From NCBI GenBank assembly GCA_017795025.1, contig CP051243.1:1736001-1800000 (forward strand): a stretch of 64,000 nucleotides of DNA, in the 5' to 3' direction. This document shows positions 7,091-16,017 of this stretch, piece after piece. The stretch comes from Flavobacteriales bacterium (GTDB taxonomy: Bacteria; Bacteroidota; Bacteroidia; Flavobacteriales; Schleiferiaceae). Each line of letters opens with the position of its first letter. Within the stretch, counting starts at the first letter, position 1. The notes below the pieces were generated by a model. The model did not search any database and was not told the DNA's origin. It worked only from the letters and a program-made list of their open reading frames with translations. Made by a program: the position numbers and the translations under genes.

Positions 7091-9200
7091 ATTGAATGCG
7101 CTTACGAGGGATATCTACAGAAATCACCTTAACCTTAACCTGTTGCTGTAAGTGAACAACTTCGTTCGGGTCACGTACAAATTTATTGGCCAGTTCACTA
7201 ATGTGGACCAAACCATCCTGCTTCGCCCCAACATCTACAAAGGCCCCGAAGTTGGTAATATTACTAACGATTCCAGGTAAGATCATGCCCTCTTGTAAAT
7301 CACTTATACTGCGCACCCTGGCATCAAATTGAAACCCCTTGGCCGCCCCTCGAGGATCTCTTCCGTGTTTGGCTAATTCCTGGATAATGTCCTTTAAAGT
7401 GGGCAGGCCTAAATCCTTTTGGGTGTAATTCGATAAATCCAATTGAGAAAGCAAATCAGCTTTACCGATTAAATCACGAACCGAACGCATCAGGTCCTTA
7501 GCCATTTTTTCCACCACCGGGTAGGACTCTGGGTGCACACCCGAATTGTCCAGGGGGTTTTCGGCTTCGGGAATTCGTAAAAACCCCGCGGCCTGTTCAA
7601 ATGCCTTGGGCCCCAATTTGGGAACTTTTAGCAAATCCTGTCGCGATTTAAAAGGCCCATGTTCTTCGCGGTAATTGACGATGTTCTCGGCTAATTTTGG
7701 TCCCAGTCCTGATATGTATTCAAGCAAATGCTTACTGCTAGTATTTAAGTTTACCCCTACTGCATTCACCACTTGCTCCACCACTCGACCAAGGGCCGCT
7801 TTTAAAGCATTTTGATCCACATCGTGTTGATACTGTCCCACCCCAATACTCTTGGGGTCAATTTTCACCAATTCAGCTAAGGGATCCATCAGGCGACGAC
7901 CGATGCTTACTGCTCCTCGTACCGTAACGTCATAATTGGGAAACTCGGCTCTTGCTACCGATGAAGCCGAATAAACTGAGGCTCCCGCTTCGCTCACAAC
8001 AGAGGCCTGAACGGGATATTTAAACCGCACCTTTTTACTTACAAACTCCTCGGTTTCCCGTCCGGCCGTGCCATTCCCAATAGCCAGGGCTTCAATTTTA
8101 TAGGCTTCCGCCAGATGCGCAATCTTTGCCGCTGCCTTACCGGTTTCACGCTGGGGCGGATGGGGATAAATGGTATCATTGTGAAGCAGCCCTCCTTGCT
8201 CATCCAAGCAAACAACCTTACAACCCGTGCGATAACCCGGATCAATGGCTAAAATGCGCTTTTGCCCCAAGGGCGGACTGAGCAACAATTGCTTTAAGTT
8301 TTCGGCAAAAACCTTGATGGCCGATTCATCTGCCTTCTGCTTGCTTTCGGCGGCGAACTCCGTTTCGAGGGAGGGCTGCATCAAACGCTTGTAGCTATCT
8401 TTTAAGGCCAAATAAACTTGTTCGGAGGCTGCGGTATTCCCTTTAACAAATATCCGCTCTAGGATGGCGAGTGCCTCGGATTCCTCAGGAGCAATCTTTA
8501 CCCGTAAAAAGCCTTCCTGCTCGCCGCGACGAATGGCTAATAGGCGATGACTGGGAATGCGATTTAAGGGCTCTTGGAAATCGAAATAATCCCGGTATTG
8601 GGCAGCATCCTCCGCCTTGGCTTTTTTAAGTTTCGACTGAATAATCGCTTTTCGCGCATAGAAATTTCGCAAGGATTTCCGGGCACTTAATCGCTCATTC
8701 ATCCATTCTGCCATAATAGCTCTAGCGCCGCTTAGCGCGTCTTCTACGGAAGTAAGCTTTCCTTTTACAAAGCTTGCCGCTAAAGCCTCGGGATCGCGAT
8801 GATCCTGCTTCATTAAACTGCCGGCGAGGGGCTCCAGCCCTAAGTCTCGGGCAATCGAAGCTTTAGTTTTACGCTTGGGTTTAAAGGGAAGATATAGGTC
8901 CTCTAATCCGTTTAAATCCCAAGTATTTTCGATCTTATGTTTTAGCTCATCATCTAATAAGCCTTGATCTTCTATAGCCTTTAGGATGTGCTCCTTGCGC
9001 TGATTTAATTTTTCAAAATAATCGGCCTTTTCCTGTATTTGCTGAATCTGTAATTCGTCTAAGCTTTCCGTCCGTTCTTTTCGATAACGAGCGATAAAGG
9101 GGATGGTGGCTCCCTCTGCAAAAAGTTGGAGGGTATTTTGAACTTGCCCTTCCTTTAAAGAAAGACTGCCCGCAATGCGCGCGGCGATGTTTTGGAGCAT
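7071..9200 (-). CDS. tex: Tex-family RNA-binding transcription accessory protein
   Basis: The 709-residue length and domain order match Tex: an N-terminal helical HTH-like region (TIPFIARYRKERTESLDE), a YqgF/RNase H-like domain (RILAIDPGYRTGCKVVCLDE near residue 315), helix-hairpin-helix repeats (YISGLGPKLAENIVNYRE and LLKVPKLGPKAFEQAAGFLR) and a C-terminal S1 domain (GIVSNITNFGAFVDVG, DGLVHISEL). Tex binds nucleic acids and influences transcription; it works in the cytoplasm. The gene stands alone on the minus strand, with its own -7 element at 9218-9225 and a terminator from the preceding gene just upstream. Confidence 0.93.
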   Translation of the reverse strand: MLQNIAARIAGSLSLKEGQVQNTLQLFAEGATIPFIARYRKERTESLDELQIQQIQEKADYFEKLNQRKEHILKAIEDQGLLDDELKHKIENTWDLNGLEDLYLPFKPKRKTKASIARDLGLEPLAGSLMKQDHRDPEALAASFVKGKLTSVEDALSGARAIMAEWMNERLSARKSLRNFYARKAIIQSKLKKAKAEDAAQYRDYFDFQEPLNRIPSHRLLAIRRGEQEGFLRVKIAPEESEALAILERIFVKGNTAASEQVYLALKDSYKRLMQPSLETEFAAESKQKADESAIKVFAENLKQLLLSPPLGQKRILAIDPGYRTGCKVVCLDEQGGLLHNDTIYPHPPQRETGKAAAKIAHLAEAYKIEALAIGNGTAGRETEEFVSKKVRFKYPVQASVVSEAGASVYSASSVARAEFPNYDVTVRGAVSIGRRLMDPLAELVKIDPKSIGVGQYQHDVDQNALKAALGRVVEQVVNAVGVNLNTSSKHLLEYISGLGPKLAENIVNYREEHGPFKSRQDLLKVPKLGPKAFEQAAGFLRIPEAENPLDNSGVHPESYPVVEKMAKDLMRSVRDLIGKADLLSQLDLSNYTQKDLGLPTLKDIIQELAKHGRDPRGAAKGFQFDARVRSISDLQEGMILPGIVSNITNFGAFVDVGAKQDGLVHISELANKFVRDPNEVVHLQQQVKVKVISVDIPRKRIQFSMKQV

Positions 9201-9217
9201 GAATAGGTATTATTCCG

Positions 9218-9225
9218 CAAAGATA
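9218..9225 (-). promoter_or_regulatory. -7 promoter element of tex
   Basis: TATCTTTG on the minus strand fits the Bacteroidota -7 consensus TAnnTTTG, 18 nt before the tex start codon. No good -33 TTG is visible because the preceding terminator hairpin occupies that region. Confidence 0.5.
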
Positions 9226-9231
9226 AGGGCC

Positions 9232-9258
9232 AAAAAAAACCCCGACTAATGCCGGGGC
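9232..9258 (-). terminator. Intrinsic terminator after the yceI-like gene
   Basis: The minus strand has stem CCCCG/CGGGG around an 8-nt loop, followed by eight T residues. It separates the YceI-like gene from tex. Confidence 0.7.
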
Positions 9259-9286
9259 TTTAACAACCAAGAGAGAATTTGAAGGC

Positions 9287-9835
9287 TTAGGCCTCAACTG
9301 CTGCTTCCACAGCGGCTAATTGCACTTCACCTTCCATTTTGATCTCGTCAGAAACCAATAGGTTTCCAGCCTCATTTACAACATGAAACTTAAGACCAAA
9401 GTCTTTGCGGTTTAACTTGCCTTTAAACGAAAAACCAGCTTTTACATTACCCCAAGGGTCCTTGGCTACCCCACCTACTTCAACTTGTAATACAACTGGT
9501 TTGGTTACATCGCGAATGGTCATCTCACCATGTAACTCAAACTCATTTCCGTCAACCGCTTTAATTTCTTTACTCACGAAGGTTAACTTCGGATAGTTCT
9601 CGGCATTAAAGAAATCATCACTCTTTAGATGCCCATCGCGCTCCTCATTACCGGTGGTAATACTCGCTACATCGGCAGAAAAGCGGAACTCCCCCTTGCT
9701 AAAGTCCTCTCCTTCCGAGCTCACCTCACCGTCAAAAGAATTAAAGGTTCCGGTAACGGTGGTAATCATTAAATGCTTTGCTTTAAAATGAATGTTCGTG
9801 TGGGCAGGATCGATGGTCCATTTTTGCGTACTCAT
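9287..9835 (-). CDS. YceI-family lipocalin-like protein
   Basis: This 182-residue protein starts WTIDPAHTNIHFKAKHLMIT and continues with VTGTFNSFDGEV, FRFSADVASI and GEMTIRDVTKPVVLQVEVGG, the hallmark strands of the YceI fold, a lipocalin-like barrel that binds isoprenoid-type or other amphiphilic ligands. Unlike E. coli YceI it has no signal peptide, so it should be cytoplasmic. The frame ends in an alanine/glutamate-rich tail. It is a single-gene transcript: a promoter with two operators lies upstream (9851-9904) and a terminator downstream. Strong local regulation is expected; the ligand is unknown. Confidence 0.9.
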   Translation of the reverse strand: MSTQKWTIDPAHTNIHFKAKHLMITTVTGTFNSFDGEVSSEGEDFSKGEFRFSADVASITTGNEERDGHLKSDDFFNAENYPKLTFVSKEIKAVDGNEFELHGEMTIRDVTKPVVLQVEVGGVAKDPWGNVKAGFSFKGKLNRKDFGLKFHVVNEAGNLLVSDEIKMEGEVQLAAVEAAVEA

Positions 9836-9850
9836 AACTATCTATTTTTA

Positions 9851-9904
9851 ATTAGTGTTAAAACATTGATAGGGCAAATATATAATTAATGTTTAAACAT
9901 TGAT
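9851..9904 (-). promoter_or_regulatory. yceI promoter flanked by two near-identical 20-bp operators
   Basis: On the plus strand ATTAGTGTTAAAACATTGAT (9851-9870) and ATTAATGTTTAAACATTGAT (9885-9904) differ at only two positions and are each largely palindromic; the second contains the perfect 14-bp palindrome AATGTTTAAACATT. Between them, on the minus strand, is the -7 element TATATTTG (9882-9875). One operator covers the -33 side and the other the start region, as expected for a repressor, for example a MarR- or TetR-family protein. The identity of the regulator is inference. Confidence 0.65.
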
Positions 9905-9910
9905 AATCGA

Positions 9911-9937
9911 TAAAAGAAATCCGCACTTGCGGATTTC
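9911..9937 (-). terminator. Intrinsic terminator of the DUF2911 gene
   Basis: A 9-bp stem GAAATCCGC/GCGGATTTC with a 4-nt loop is followed on the minus strand by TTTTA. It sits 8 nt beyond the stop of the DUF2911 gene and just before the yceI operators. Confidence 0.7.
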
Positions 9938-9944
9938 CTATATT

Positions 9945-11063
9945 TTAGCTTAAGTGAGCGGCCAAAGGATATTGATACTTGCCCGCTTCCATGTCGGCAA
10001 TTACTTGCTTTAGTCGCTCGGTAAAGAGGTCCGGAACATCCGAAGCCAGGCCTTTCAACACCTTTAAAGCTTCCTCAGGCTTTTGGTTATGATAGAGCGC
10101 CACCCCGTAATCAAGCTTCATTACCCAGTCATCCGGAAAGTCAGCCTCCAAACTTTCGGCCATCGCTAAAGCTTCTGGGTAACATTTGTTTTGCAGCAGG
10201 GCCGACAAAAAACTCAGTTTCGCATTTCGATCCCCAGCGAGGTTTTTCGAAGCCTCAAAGAGGTCTTTTTGAGCTTCTTTATCGCCCAGGGCACCTAATA
10301 GAAACAACTTGGTGCTGTAATTGTACAAATTAGGATTAGCGCCAAAACCGCCATATCCCCCTTCAATAGAATGATTCACCCAAGTGAGCCCTTCTTCCAG
10401 ATGTTGTTGATGATCATAACAAAAACGAGCGGCATCGTTCCAGGCTTCCCAGCGATAGGTGTTGGCTCCCCGCAGTTCGGAGCGAAGGGACTGCATCACC
10501 GTTGCTACTAAATCTACTTTGATTTCAATCGGTACCCTCCGGTCCGCCCATTCCAAAGCCAGAATAAGGGTACTGTCGTTTTGATGATCAAACTCAAAAT
10601 CTAACTTCTCACTGTAACTATAAGCCGTATCGCTTACTTCCACCTTCAGGCTTATGTCCTTTTCTAAATCTAAATAATAGGAACCCCAAAGCTGATTGGC
10701 ATGTGCAAATAAAATTTGATGTTTATGCCCATTGGGAATTAGGTGCAAGCCATACTTTCCTGCGGCCAGCTTTTGCCCTTCTATATATACATCTGTATCA
10801 AAGCTGATGGTGGTATTCATATTGGCACCTGCCCGCCAGGCTATTGGATTTCCCTTTTGAGGAATCACTCTGGGGTTCTCCCAAACCTTACGTCCTCGAG
10901 CGAGGGGACTGTGGTAATGCAGTTCAATGCTAGTGACCCCAAGGCTTTGCCGCTCCTTTACTTCGGGGCTCGCTTTAGGTAATTTAAGATCGTGAAATTG
11001 AGCATTGAGCATAAAGCTCAAACAAAATAAGGTCAGAAAAGACCCTGCTTTAAACGTGTGCAT
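9945..11063 (-). CDS. DUF2911 domain protein with C-terminal TPR-like region, exported
   Basis: The 372-residue protein has a signal peptide (MHTFKAGSFLTLFCLSFMLNA). The DUF2911 domain (about 30-175) shows SPLARGRKVWENPRVIP, WRAGANMNTTISFDTDV and LAAGKYGLHLIPNG. The rest is helical with repeat-like pairs (EEGLTWVNHSIEGG, PEALAMAESLEADFPDDW, PEEALKVLKGLASDVPD). DUF2911 proteins are common in Bacteroidota and their role is unknown; periplasmic location is inferred from the signal peptide. There is no lipobox cysteine and no T9SS tail. It is divergent from the next gene across 170 bp. Confidence 0.85.
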   Translation of the reverse strand: MHTFKAGSFLTLFCLSFMLNAQFHDLKLPKASPEVKERQSLGVTSIELHYHSPLARGRKVWENPRVIPQKGNPIAWRAGANMNTTISFDTDVYIEGQKLAAGKYGLHLIPNGHKHQILFAHANQLWGSYYLDLEKDISLKVEVSDTAYSYSEKLDFEFDHQNDSTLILALEWADRRVPIEIKVDLVATVMQSLRSELRGANTYRWEAWNDAARFCYDHQQHLEEGLTWVNHSIEGGYGGFGANPNLYNYSTKLFLLGALGDKEAQKDLFEASKNLAGDRNAKLSFLSALLQNKCYPEALAMAESLEADFPDDWVMKLDYGVALYHNQKPEEALKVLKGLASDVPDLFTERLKQVIADMEAGKYQYPLAAHLS

Positions 11064-11233
11064 GTACTAGAATCTTGAACTCAAGTAAATGCAGAACTTT
11101 TAGGAATCGGAGGCACTAAAATAAGGAAACAAGCTTCCTTTATCGGACAAAAACAACCATTCATCGACAAAAATCTGTAGTTTCACACACAAATTACCAC
11201 CTTCTTAGAATCAACCCTCTCAAGACCAAACAA

Positions 11234-13579
11234 ATGAAACAACAATTATTCATTCTTTTTACCTGTTTAGCTTTCGGCTCACTTTCCGCTCAAAGTTTAA
11301 CGGCTCCTGTGGCCGAAGGTGTCTTTGGTGGCCAGGTTGGCGATTTTGATACCTGGGCCTATGGTAGCGATTCCATTTACATCGTTTGCGCTACCCAAAG
11401 TCCTAACTCCTTATTTTGGGCCAAAGCCAAGCGCAATGGTGCTCGTCAAAATTTAGCCTGGCAAACCGTTCCTTCAGCTGATGCCGATGATGGTTTTGGC
11501 AGCTCCATTCTTAATGTGGAGGTGCATGAAACCAGCTGGAATATCTTTTTCCTTTCCAATGGAAAAGTTTACAGCACCTATATCGGTTCCAGTTCTGCCA
11601 CTTTAATCGACTCTATGGTAAAGGAGTTCATCATTGTAGGCGACACCATGGCATTGGTAAAAAACAACCCCATGGCTGGTGGTCAAGATGTGATGGATTT
11701 TGGATATATCACACCAGCTACCGGAAGCTATGTGAAAGTAGGCAGCATTAATCTCTTAAAGAATTACAACGAGCCTCCACAAATGCTCATCGATCCTTCG
11801 GATGGACATCTACACCTCTTCGAAAGAGGTAGCAGCCCTCATCGTTATAAACTGATGGACCCCTTTAACGCTATGTCTAACTCTACTTCACTCACCTCAG
11901 CCGTTAACCCCAGTCCCATTCGGCCTAATATCGAGTGGCGTACTTATGGCTTTGATGGCAGTGGCACCTGGTACGTCGCCGGACAACCACCCTTAAACAA
12001 TCCGACCATGCAAGACCGCCGGATTGCCTTTAGCACCGACAATGGCCTTACTTGGAATGACACGACTATCAACACCCCCGGCCCCATTGGTGGCGTGGTT
12101 GGTAACAATATGGTATTTCAGCCCTACAACTCAGGACTAAAAACCGCCCTTTACATTGGGAATGCCGTGGAACAAGATTTAAGCACTTGGGCTAATTGGA
12201 TCAATCCTGGCGCTCTTTATATAGAAGATTTAAACCGAGCCAATGATGGCTTTAGCCAAATGGACCCCCTCGATTCGGATATCATTTACCACACCACCAA
12301 TATTGGCTTTGGTTATTCCAGCCATCAAGGTGATTCGATTTTTGGCTGGAATGAAGGCCTCACCGCGGTTCAGGTAAACGACATCGACATGACCAGCGAT
12401 TTTGCCACGGGTTTTGTCGCCTCAAAATCGGGGATACGAAAAGTGGAAAATTACAATACGAGTAGTCCTACTTGGAGTCCGCCGGTATTTCCAGATTTTG
12501 ATGGTTCCCCATACACTGCTGTTGGTATGACAGCCGGCATGCCCGATACCGTTTTTGTTGGGAATCAAAGAATTTACCGCAGTCAAAACGGAGGGGTACA
12601 AACCAGCCCGATGAACGATGGCTGGGATCAAGTTTTTAGTCCTGAAAACCCTCCCTTAAATTTTAATCGCATCAATACCCATTGTACTGCGATTGCAGTT
12701 GCTCCCGACAGCGCCAATATTGTTGTAGCTGGCTTTGCTATCGATTTTGGGGATAAGGGCGGGTGCTTTTACAGCACCGATGGAGGTAACAATTGGATGC
12801 AATTATTAATCCTCAGCTCCAGTCCCGGTCAAGATGTGGATGTTAGCGATGTGGTGATAAGCCGTGAATCTGGAAATCTAGTGGCTTATATCGGTTTACA
12901 AGCTGATCCAACCACTAGTGGTCATTATGGTGTGTATCGCGCAGTATTAGGAAGTACCGGTTTTACCGTAAGCGCAGATGGCCCTTTTGGTGCCACCGAC
13001 CATACTGTTGATTTAGAGCTCAATAATAGTGGCGATAGCTTGTTTATCTTAAACCGTGATCCAGGTTTATTACCGGTAAGTAATGTATTTATCAAAGACC
13101 TAAGTGCCGGAACCTGGTCAAATTTTAGCGGACCTTCCGCCGCGGGAGAAGCCACCGCGATTACCGATGGTGATGGTTATGTATTCGTTTCCCTCGATGA
13201 AACTATTTATGTTAATAGTAATGATGGCAGCTTGGGATGGAGCTTAGGCTATGCCTACCCCGTAGGTACCGAGATTAATGTTTTATTTTATGATGAGCTG
13301 CTGGTTGGAACCGGCACCGGACTGTATTCGCACGATTTAAACCCCGATATTAGTTTGGATGAAGAATCATTCAAACCCATGCACCTTTTCCCTAATCCTG
13401 CCAATAGTCATATCTACTGGGAAGGCAAGCAAAAAGTTAAGGCTTTCGACCTCAATGGACGACTCATCTACGAAAGTGCGCAAGCCGAAGAAAGCTTAAA
13501 TTGCCAAGCCTGGCCCGAAGGGGTATACCTCATTCGTTTGGCCAATGGACTGACTGAAAAAATCATTTTGCGCCATTAA
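11234..13579 (+). CDS. Secreted beta-propeller-like protein with T9SS sorting domain
   Basis: This 781-residue exported protein has signal peptide MKQQLFILFTCLAFGSLSA. It contains BNR/sortilin-like repeats with Asp-box motifs (IAFSTDNGLTWNDT, CFYSTDGGNNWMQL) and many aromatic/glycine strands, so a large beta-propeller is likely. The C-terminus (MHLFPNPANSHIYWEG, VKAFDLNGRLIYES, WPEGVYLIRLANG) is a T9SS type A sorting domain, so the protein should end up outside the cell or on its surface. No catalytic residues were recognised. The next gene begins 2 nt after the stop, so they may be cotranscribed. Confidence 0.82.
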   Translation: MKQQLFILFTCLAFGSLSAQSLTAPVAEGVFGGQVGDFDTWAYGSDSIYIVCATQSPNSLFWAKAKRNGARQNLAWQTVPSADADDGFGSSILNVEVHETSWNIFFLSNGKVYSTYIGSSSATLIDSMVKEFIIVGDTMALVKNNPMAGGQDVMDFGYITPATGSYVKVGSINLLKNYNEPPQMLIDPSDGHLHLFERGSSPHRYKLMDPFNAMSNSTSLTSAVNPSPIRPNIEWRTYGFDGSGTWYVAGQPPLNNPTMQDRRIAFSTDNGLTWNDTTINTPGPIGGVVGNNMVFQPYNSGLKTALYIGNAVEQDLSTWANWINPGALYIEDLNRANDGFSQMDPLDSDIIYHTTNIGFGYSSHQGDSIFGWNEGLTAVQVNDIDMTSDFATGFVASKSGIRKVENYNTSSPTWSPPVFPDFDGSPYTAVGMTAGMPDTVFVGNQRIYRSQNGGVQTSPMNDGWDQVFSPENPPLNFNRINTHCTAIAVAPDSANIVVAGFAIDFGDKGGCFYSTDGGNNWMQLLILSSSPGQDVDVSDVVISRESGNLVAYIGLQADPTTSGHYGVYRAVLGSTGFTVSADGPFGATDHTVDLELNNSGDSLFILNRDPGLLPVSNVFIKDLSAGTWSNFSGPSAAGEATAITDGDGYVFVSLDETIYVNSNDGSLGWSLGYAYPVGTEINVLFYDELLVGTGTGLYSHDLNPDISLDEESFKPMHLFPNPANSHIYWEGKQKVKAFDLNGRLIYESAQAEESLNCQAWPEGVYLIRLANGLTEKIILRH

Positions 13580-13581
13580 GA

Positions 13582-13926
13582 ATGAACCCCGTTGAAGAAT
13601 ATATACTAAAGCAAAAAGGAGCTCATCAGGAGCTCCTTGCTTTTTTACATTCTCATTTCGTTCAAAAAGGCTTACAAGCCAAAATCGCTTATGGCCTTCC
13701 TTTCTATTACGGGAAAAAGTGGGTTTGTTATATGAAACCTAATAAAGACCTCAGTTTAGACCTCTCCTTTACTCGGGCCAATCAGTTTGAAGACCCCAGC
13801 GGTTTACTCGAAACGCGCGAGCGACGCCAAATAAAAAGTTTAGTCCTACACGACTTAGAAAGCCTACCCTTTGAAGCCATTGAGGCCTGTTTGGCTGCCG
13901 CGATGGAGCTCGATAAAAAAAGCTAG
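13582..13926 (+). CDS. DUF1801 family protein
   Basis: This 114-residue protein shows the DUF1801/YdhG-type pattern: an N-terminal helix, then KIAYGLPFYYGKKWVCYM and a terminal helix (FEAIEACLAAAMELDKK). The family has a small alpha/beta fold without an established function. It starts 2 nt after the upstream T9SS protein gene. There is no signal peptide, so it should be cytosolic. The family call rests on the GLPFYYGKK core. Confidence 0.75.
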   Translation: MNPVEEYILKQKGAHQELLAFLHSHFVQKGLQAKIAYGLPFYYGKKWVCYMKPNKDLSLDLSFTRANQFEDPSGLLETRERRQIKSLVLHDLESLPFEAIEACLAAAMELDKKS

Positions 13927-13931
13927 TCGAC

Positions 13932-13974
13932 TGATAAATATCATTTTTAGGCAGAAAAGCTGCTACTACATTTG
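13932..13974 (+). promoter_or_regulatory. FNR/CRP-like dyad and promoter of a candidate small RNA
   Basis: TGATAAATATCA (13932-13943) fits the FNR-type half-sites TGAT-N4-ATCA. The -7 element TACATTTG (13967-13974) matches TAnnTTTG. If transcription starts near 13981, the dyad is centred about -43, a class II activator position. The same dyad occurs at 18728-18741 with almost the same spacing to its -7 element. Confidence 0.5.
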
Positions 13975-13980
13975 ACTTGT

Positions 13981-14072
13981 CATAAGTAGTAGTTCTTTAA
14001 ATAACGTTCATTACAATTATGAACGAATAGCCTAAAGCACCGAGTCCCTCTCCATGCTTTTAGTGCTTTTTT
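13981..14072 (+). ncRNA. Candidate small RNA between the DUF1801 gene and typA
   Basis: No reading frame covers this stretch. It has hairpin CGTTCAT-TACAATT-ATGAACG (14005-14025) and a terminator-like stem AAAGCAC/GTGCTTT (14034-14069) that runs into six T residues. A -7 element and an FNR/CRP-like site lie directly upstream. It could instead be an untranslated 3' extension of the DUF1801 gene, and no known RNA family was recognised. Confidence 0.4.
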
Positions 14073-14080
14073 GTTTTTCT

Positions 14081-14109
14081 GCGTCCGCCTAAAAGCGGAT
14101 GCTTTTTTT
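14081..14109 (+). terminator. Intrinsic terminator, plus strand
   Basis: Stem GCGTCCGC/GCGGATGC with a 6-nt loop is followed by seven T residues. It is the second terminator after the candidate small RNA. Confidence 0.65.
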
Positions 14110-14126
14110 GGTGTTTTTTTGGAATG

Positions 14127-14152
14127 AAAAAGCCGCGTCCCCGCGGCTTTTT
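14127..14152 (-). terminator. Terminator of typA, probably bidirectional
   Basis: Stem AAAAAGCCGCG/CGCGGCTTTTT has a TCCC loop, with T runs on both strands. It sits 6 nt beyond the stop of typA. Confidence 0.75.
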
Positions 14153-14158
14153 CGTTTT

Positions 14159-15961
14159 TTAGAAATTAATCTTTTCTCCTCTTTTTCGCTCCGTTTCCTT
14201 TAGTAAGGTTTTCCGTAAACGAATACTTTGCGGAGTTACTTCTACATATTCATCCCCTTGAATGTATTCGAGGGCTTCTTCTAAGGAGAACTCAATATGC
14301 GGTGCAATGCGCATTTTATCATCGGCCCCAGCCGAACGCATATTACTTAGCTTCTTAGTCTTGGTAATATTAATGGTTAAGTCGCCGGGACGATTATTTT
14401 CACCAACAACCTGTCCTTCATACACTTCTTGGTTTGGCGGAATAAAGAAGCGGCCACGGTCCTGAAGGTTATTCAAAGAATAAGGAATGGCCTTTCCGGT
14501 CTCTAAAGCGATTAAGGAACCATTCTGACGGCCAGGAATCTCACCTTTATAAGGTTGGTATTCCACATAGCGATGCGACATCACGGCTTCCCCAGCGGTG
14601 GCGGTCATAAGGTAATTACGCAAACCAATAATTCCGCGTGAGGGAATCATAAAGTCCAAATGCATACGATCGCCCTTGGGCACCATTTGGGTTAACTCCC
14701 CTTTCCGCATGGTTACGGCTTCAATCGCCTTACCATGAATTTCCTCTGGTAAATCGATGTTTAGCTCTTCCATCGGCTCGCATTTTACGCCATCAATCTG
14801 ACGGAAAATTACCTGGGGCTGCCCGATTTGCAATTCATAGCCCTCACGACGCATGGTTTCGATAAGAACCGAAAGGTGCAGTACACCCCGGCCATAAACA
14901 CGCCAAGCGTCGGCCGAATCCGTTTCCTCTACCCGAAGGGCCAAGTTTTTCTCGAGCTCTTTATCTAAACGCTCACGAATATGACGTGAGGTTACAAATT
15001 TTCCTTCCTTTCCAAAAAATGGAGAATCGTTAATGGTGAAGCCCATACTCATGGTAGGTTCATCAATACGAATGGTAGGCATCGCCTCTGGATTCTCATG
15101 ATCGGCAATAGTATCGCCAATGTCGAATCCTTCAATTCCGGTAATAGCGCAAATCTCTCCGCTGCTTACCTCATCTACCTTACGTTTCTCGAAACCTTCA
15201 AAAACAAAAAGTTCCTTAATACGAGATTTCACCATCTTTCCATCGCGCTTTACGAGGGTAACCGGTGAATTAGCTTTTAAAGTTCCGCGGTGCACTCGGC
15301 CAATCGCGATCCTTCCGATGTAAGAAGAATAATCAAGGCTGGTGATCAACATTTGAGGAGTACCCTCACGGGAAACCGGGGCGGGTATATGCTCAATAAT
15401 CGAATCGAGCAAGGCGTTGATGTTATCCGTAGGCTTTTGCCAATCTTCACTCATCCATCCTTGCTTGGCACTTCCGTAGATGGCCGGAAAGTCCAGCTGC
15501 TCTTCGGTCGCTTCCAAACTAAACATCAAGTCAAATACCATTTCGTGTACCTCTTCTGGGGTACAGTTGGGCTTATCTACCTTATTAATTACCACAATGG
15601 GCTTAAGGCCTAACTCCAAAGCTTTGGCAAGCACGAAGCGCGTTTGAGGCATCGGTCCTTCAAAGGCATCAACGAGTAGCACTACGCCATCGGCCATATT
15701 AAGAACCCGCTCTACCTCACCACCGAAATCGCTGTGACCCGGGGTATCGAGAATGTTAATTTTATAGTCGCCATAACGAACGGATACGTTCTTGGCTAAG
15801 ATGGTGATACCTCGCTCTTTTTCAAGGTCATTATTATCCATGATTAATTCTCCGGGACTCTCGTGGTCTTCGAAGATTTTACAGGATAGGAGCATTTTGT
15901 CGACCAAGGTCGTTTTTCCGTGGTCTACGTGAGCGATAATCGCAATATTTCGCAGCTTCAT
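14159..15961 (-). CDS. typA: Ribosome-associated GTPase TypA/BipA
   Basis: The 600-residue length fits TypA. The N-terminal GTPase domain has G1 AHVDHGKTTLVDKM (residues 10-23), switch motif ERGITI, G3 DTPGHSDFGGEVER and G4 VINKVDKP. EF-G-like domains and the TypA-specific C-terminus follow (RGIIGLRNYLMTATAGEAVM, RQNGSLIALETGKA). TypA is a translational GTPase that helps large-subunit assembly and stress adaptation. The gene is monocistronic, with a -7 element at 15983-15990 and a strong terminator downstream. Confidence 0.96.
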   Translation of the reverse strand: MKLRNIAIIAHVDHGKTTLVDKMLLSCKIFEDHESPGELIMDNNDLEKERGITILAKNVSVRYGDYKINILDTPGHSDFGGEVERVLNMADGVVLLVDAFEGPMPQTRFVLAKALELGLKPIVVINKVDKPNCTPEEVHEMVFDLMFSLEATEEQLDFPAIYGSAKQGWMSEDWQKPTDNINALLDSIIEHIPAPVSREGTPQMLITSLDYSSYIGRIAIGRVHRGTLKANSPVTLVKRDGKMVKSRIKELFVFEGFEKRKVDEVSSGEICAITGIEGFDIGDTIADHENPEAMPTIRIDEPTMSMGFTINDSPFFGKEGKFVTSRHIRERLDKELEKNLALRVEETDSADAWRVYGRGVLHLSVLIETMRREGYELQIGQPQVIFRQIDGVKCEPMEELNIDLPEEIHGKAIEAVTMRKGELTQMVPKGDRMHLDFMIPSRGIIGLRNYLMTATAGEAVMSHRYVEYQPYKGEIPGRQNGSLIALETGKAIPYSLNNLQDRGRFFIPPNQEVYEGQVVGENNRPGDLTINITKTKKLSNMRSAGADDKMRIAPHIEFSLEEALEYIQGDEYVEVTPQSIRLRKTLLKETERKRGEKINF

Positions 15962-15982
15962 AAGGTGCTTTTAATGAGGCGG

Positions 15983-15990
15983 CAAAGCTA
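15983..15990 (-). promoter_or_regulatory. -7 promoter element of typA
   Basis: TAGCTTTG on the minus strand is an exact TAnnTTTG match 22 nt before the typA start. No clear TTG is present at -33. Confidence 0.5.
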
Positions 15991-16017
15991 CGCTATTGGA
16001 ACGGTATAAAGTGCGAA

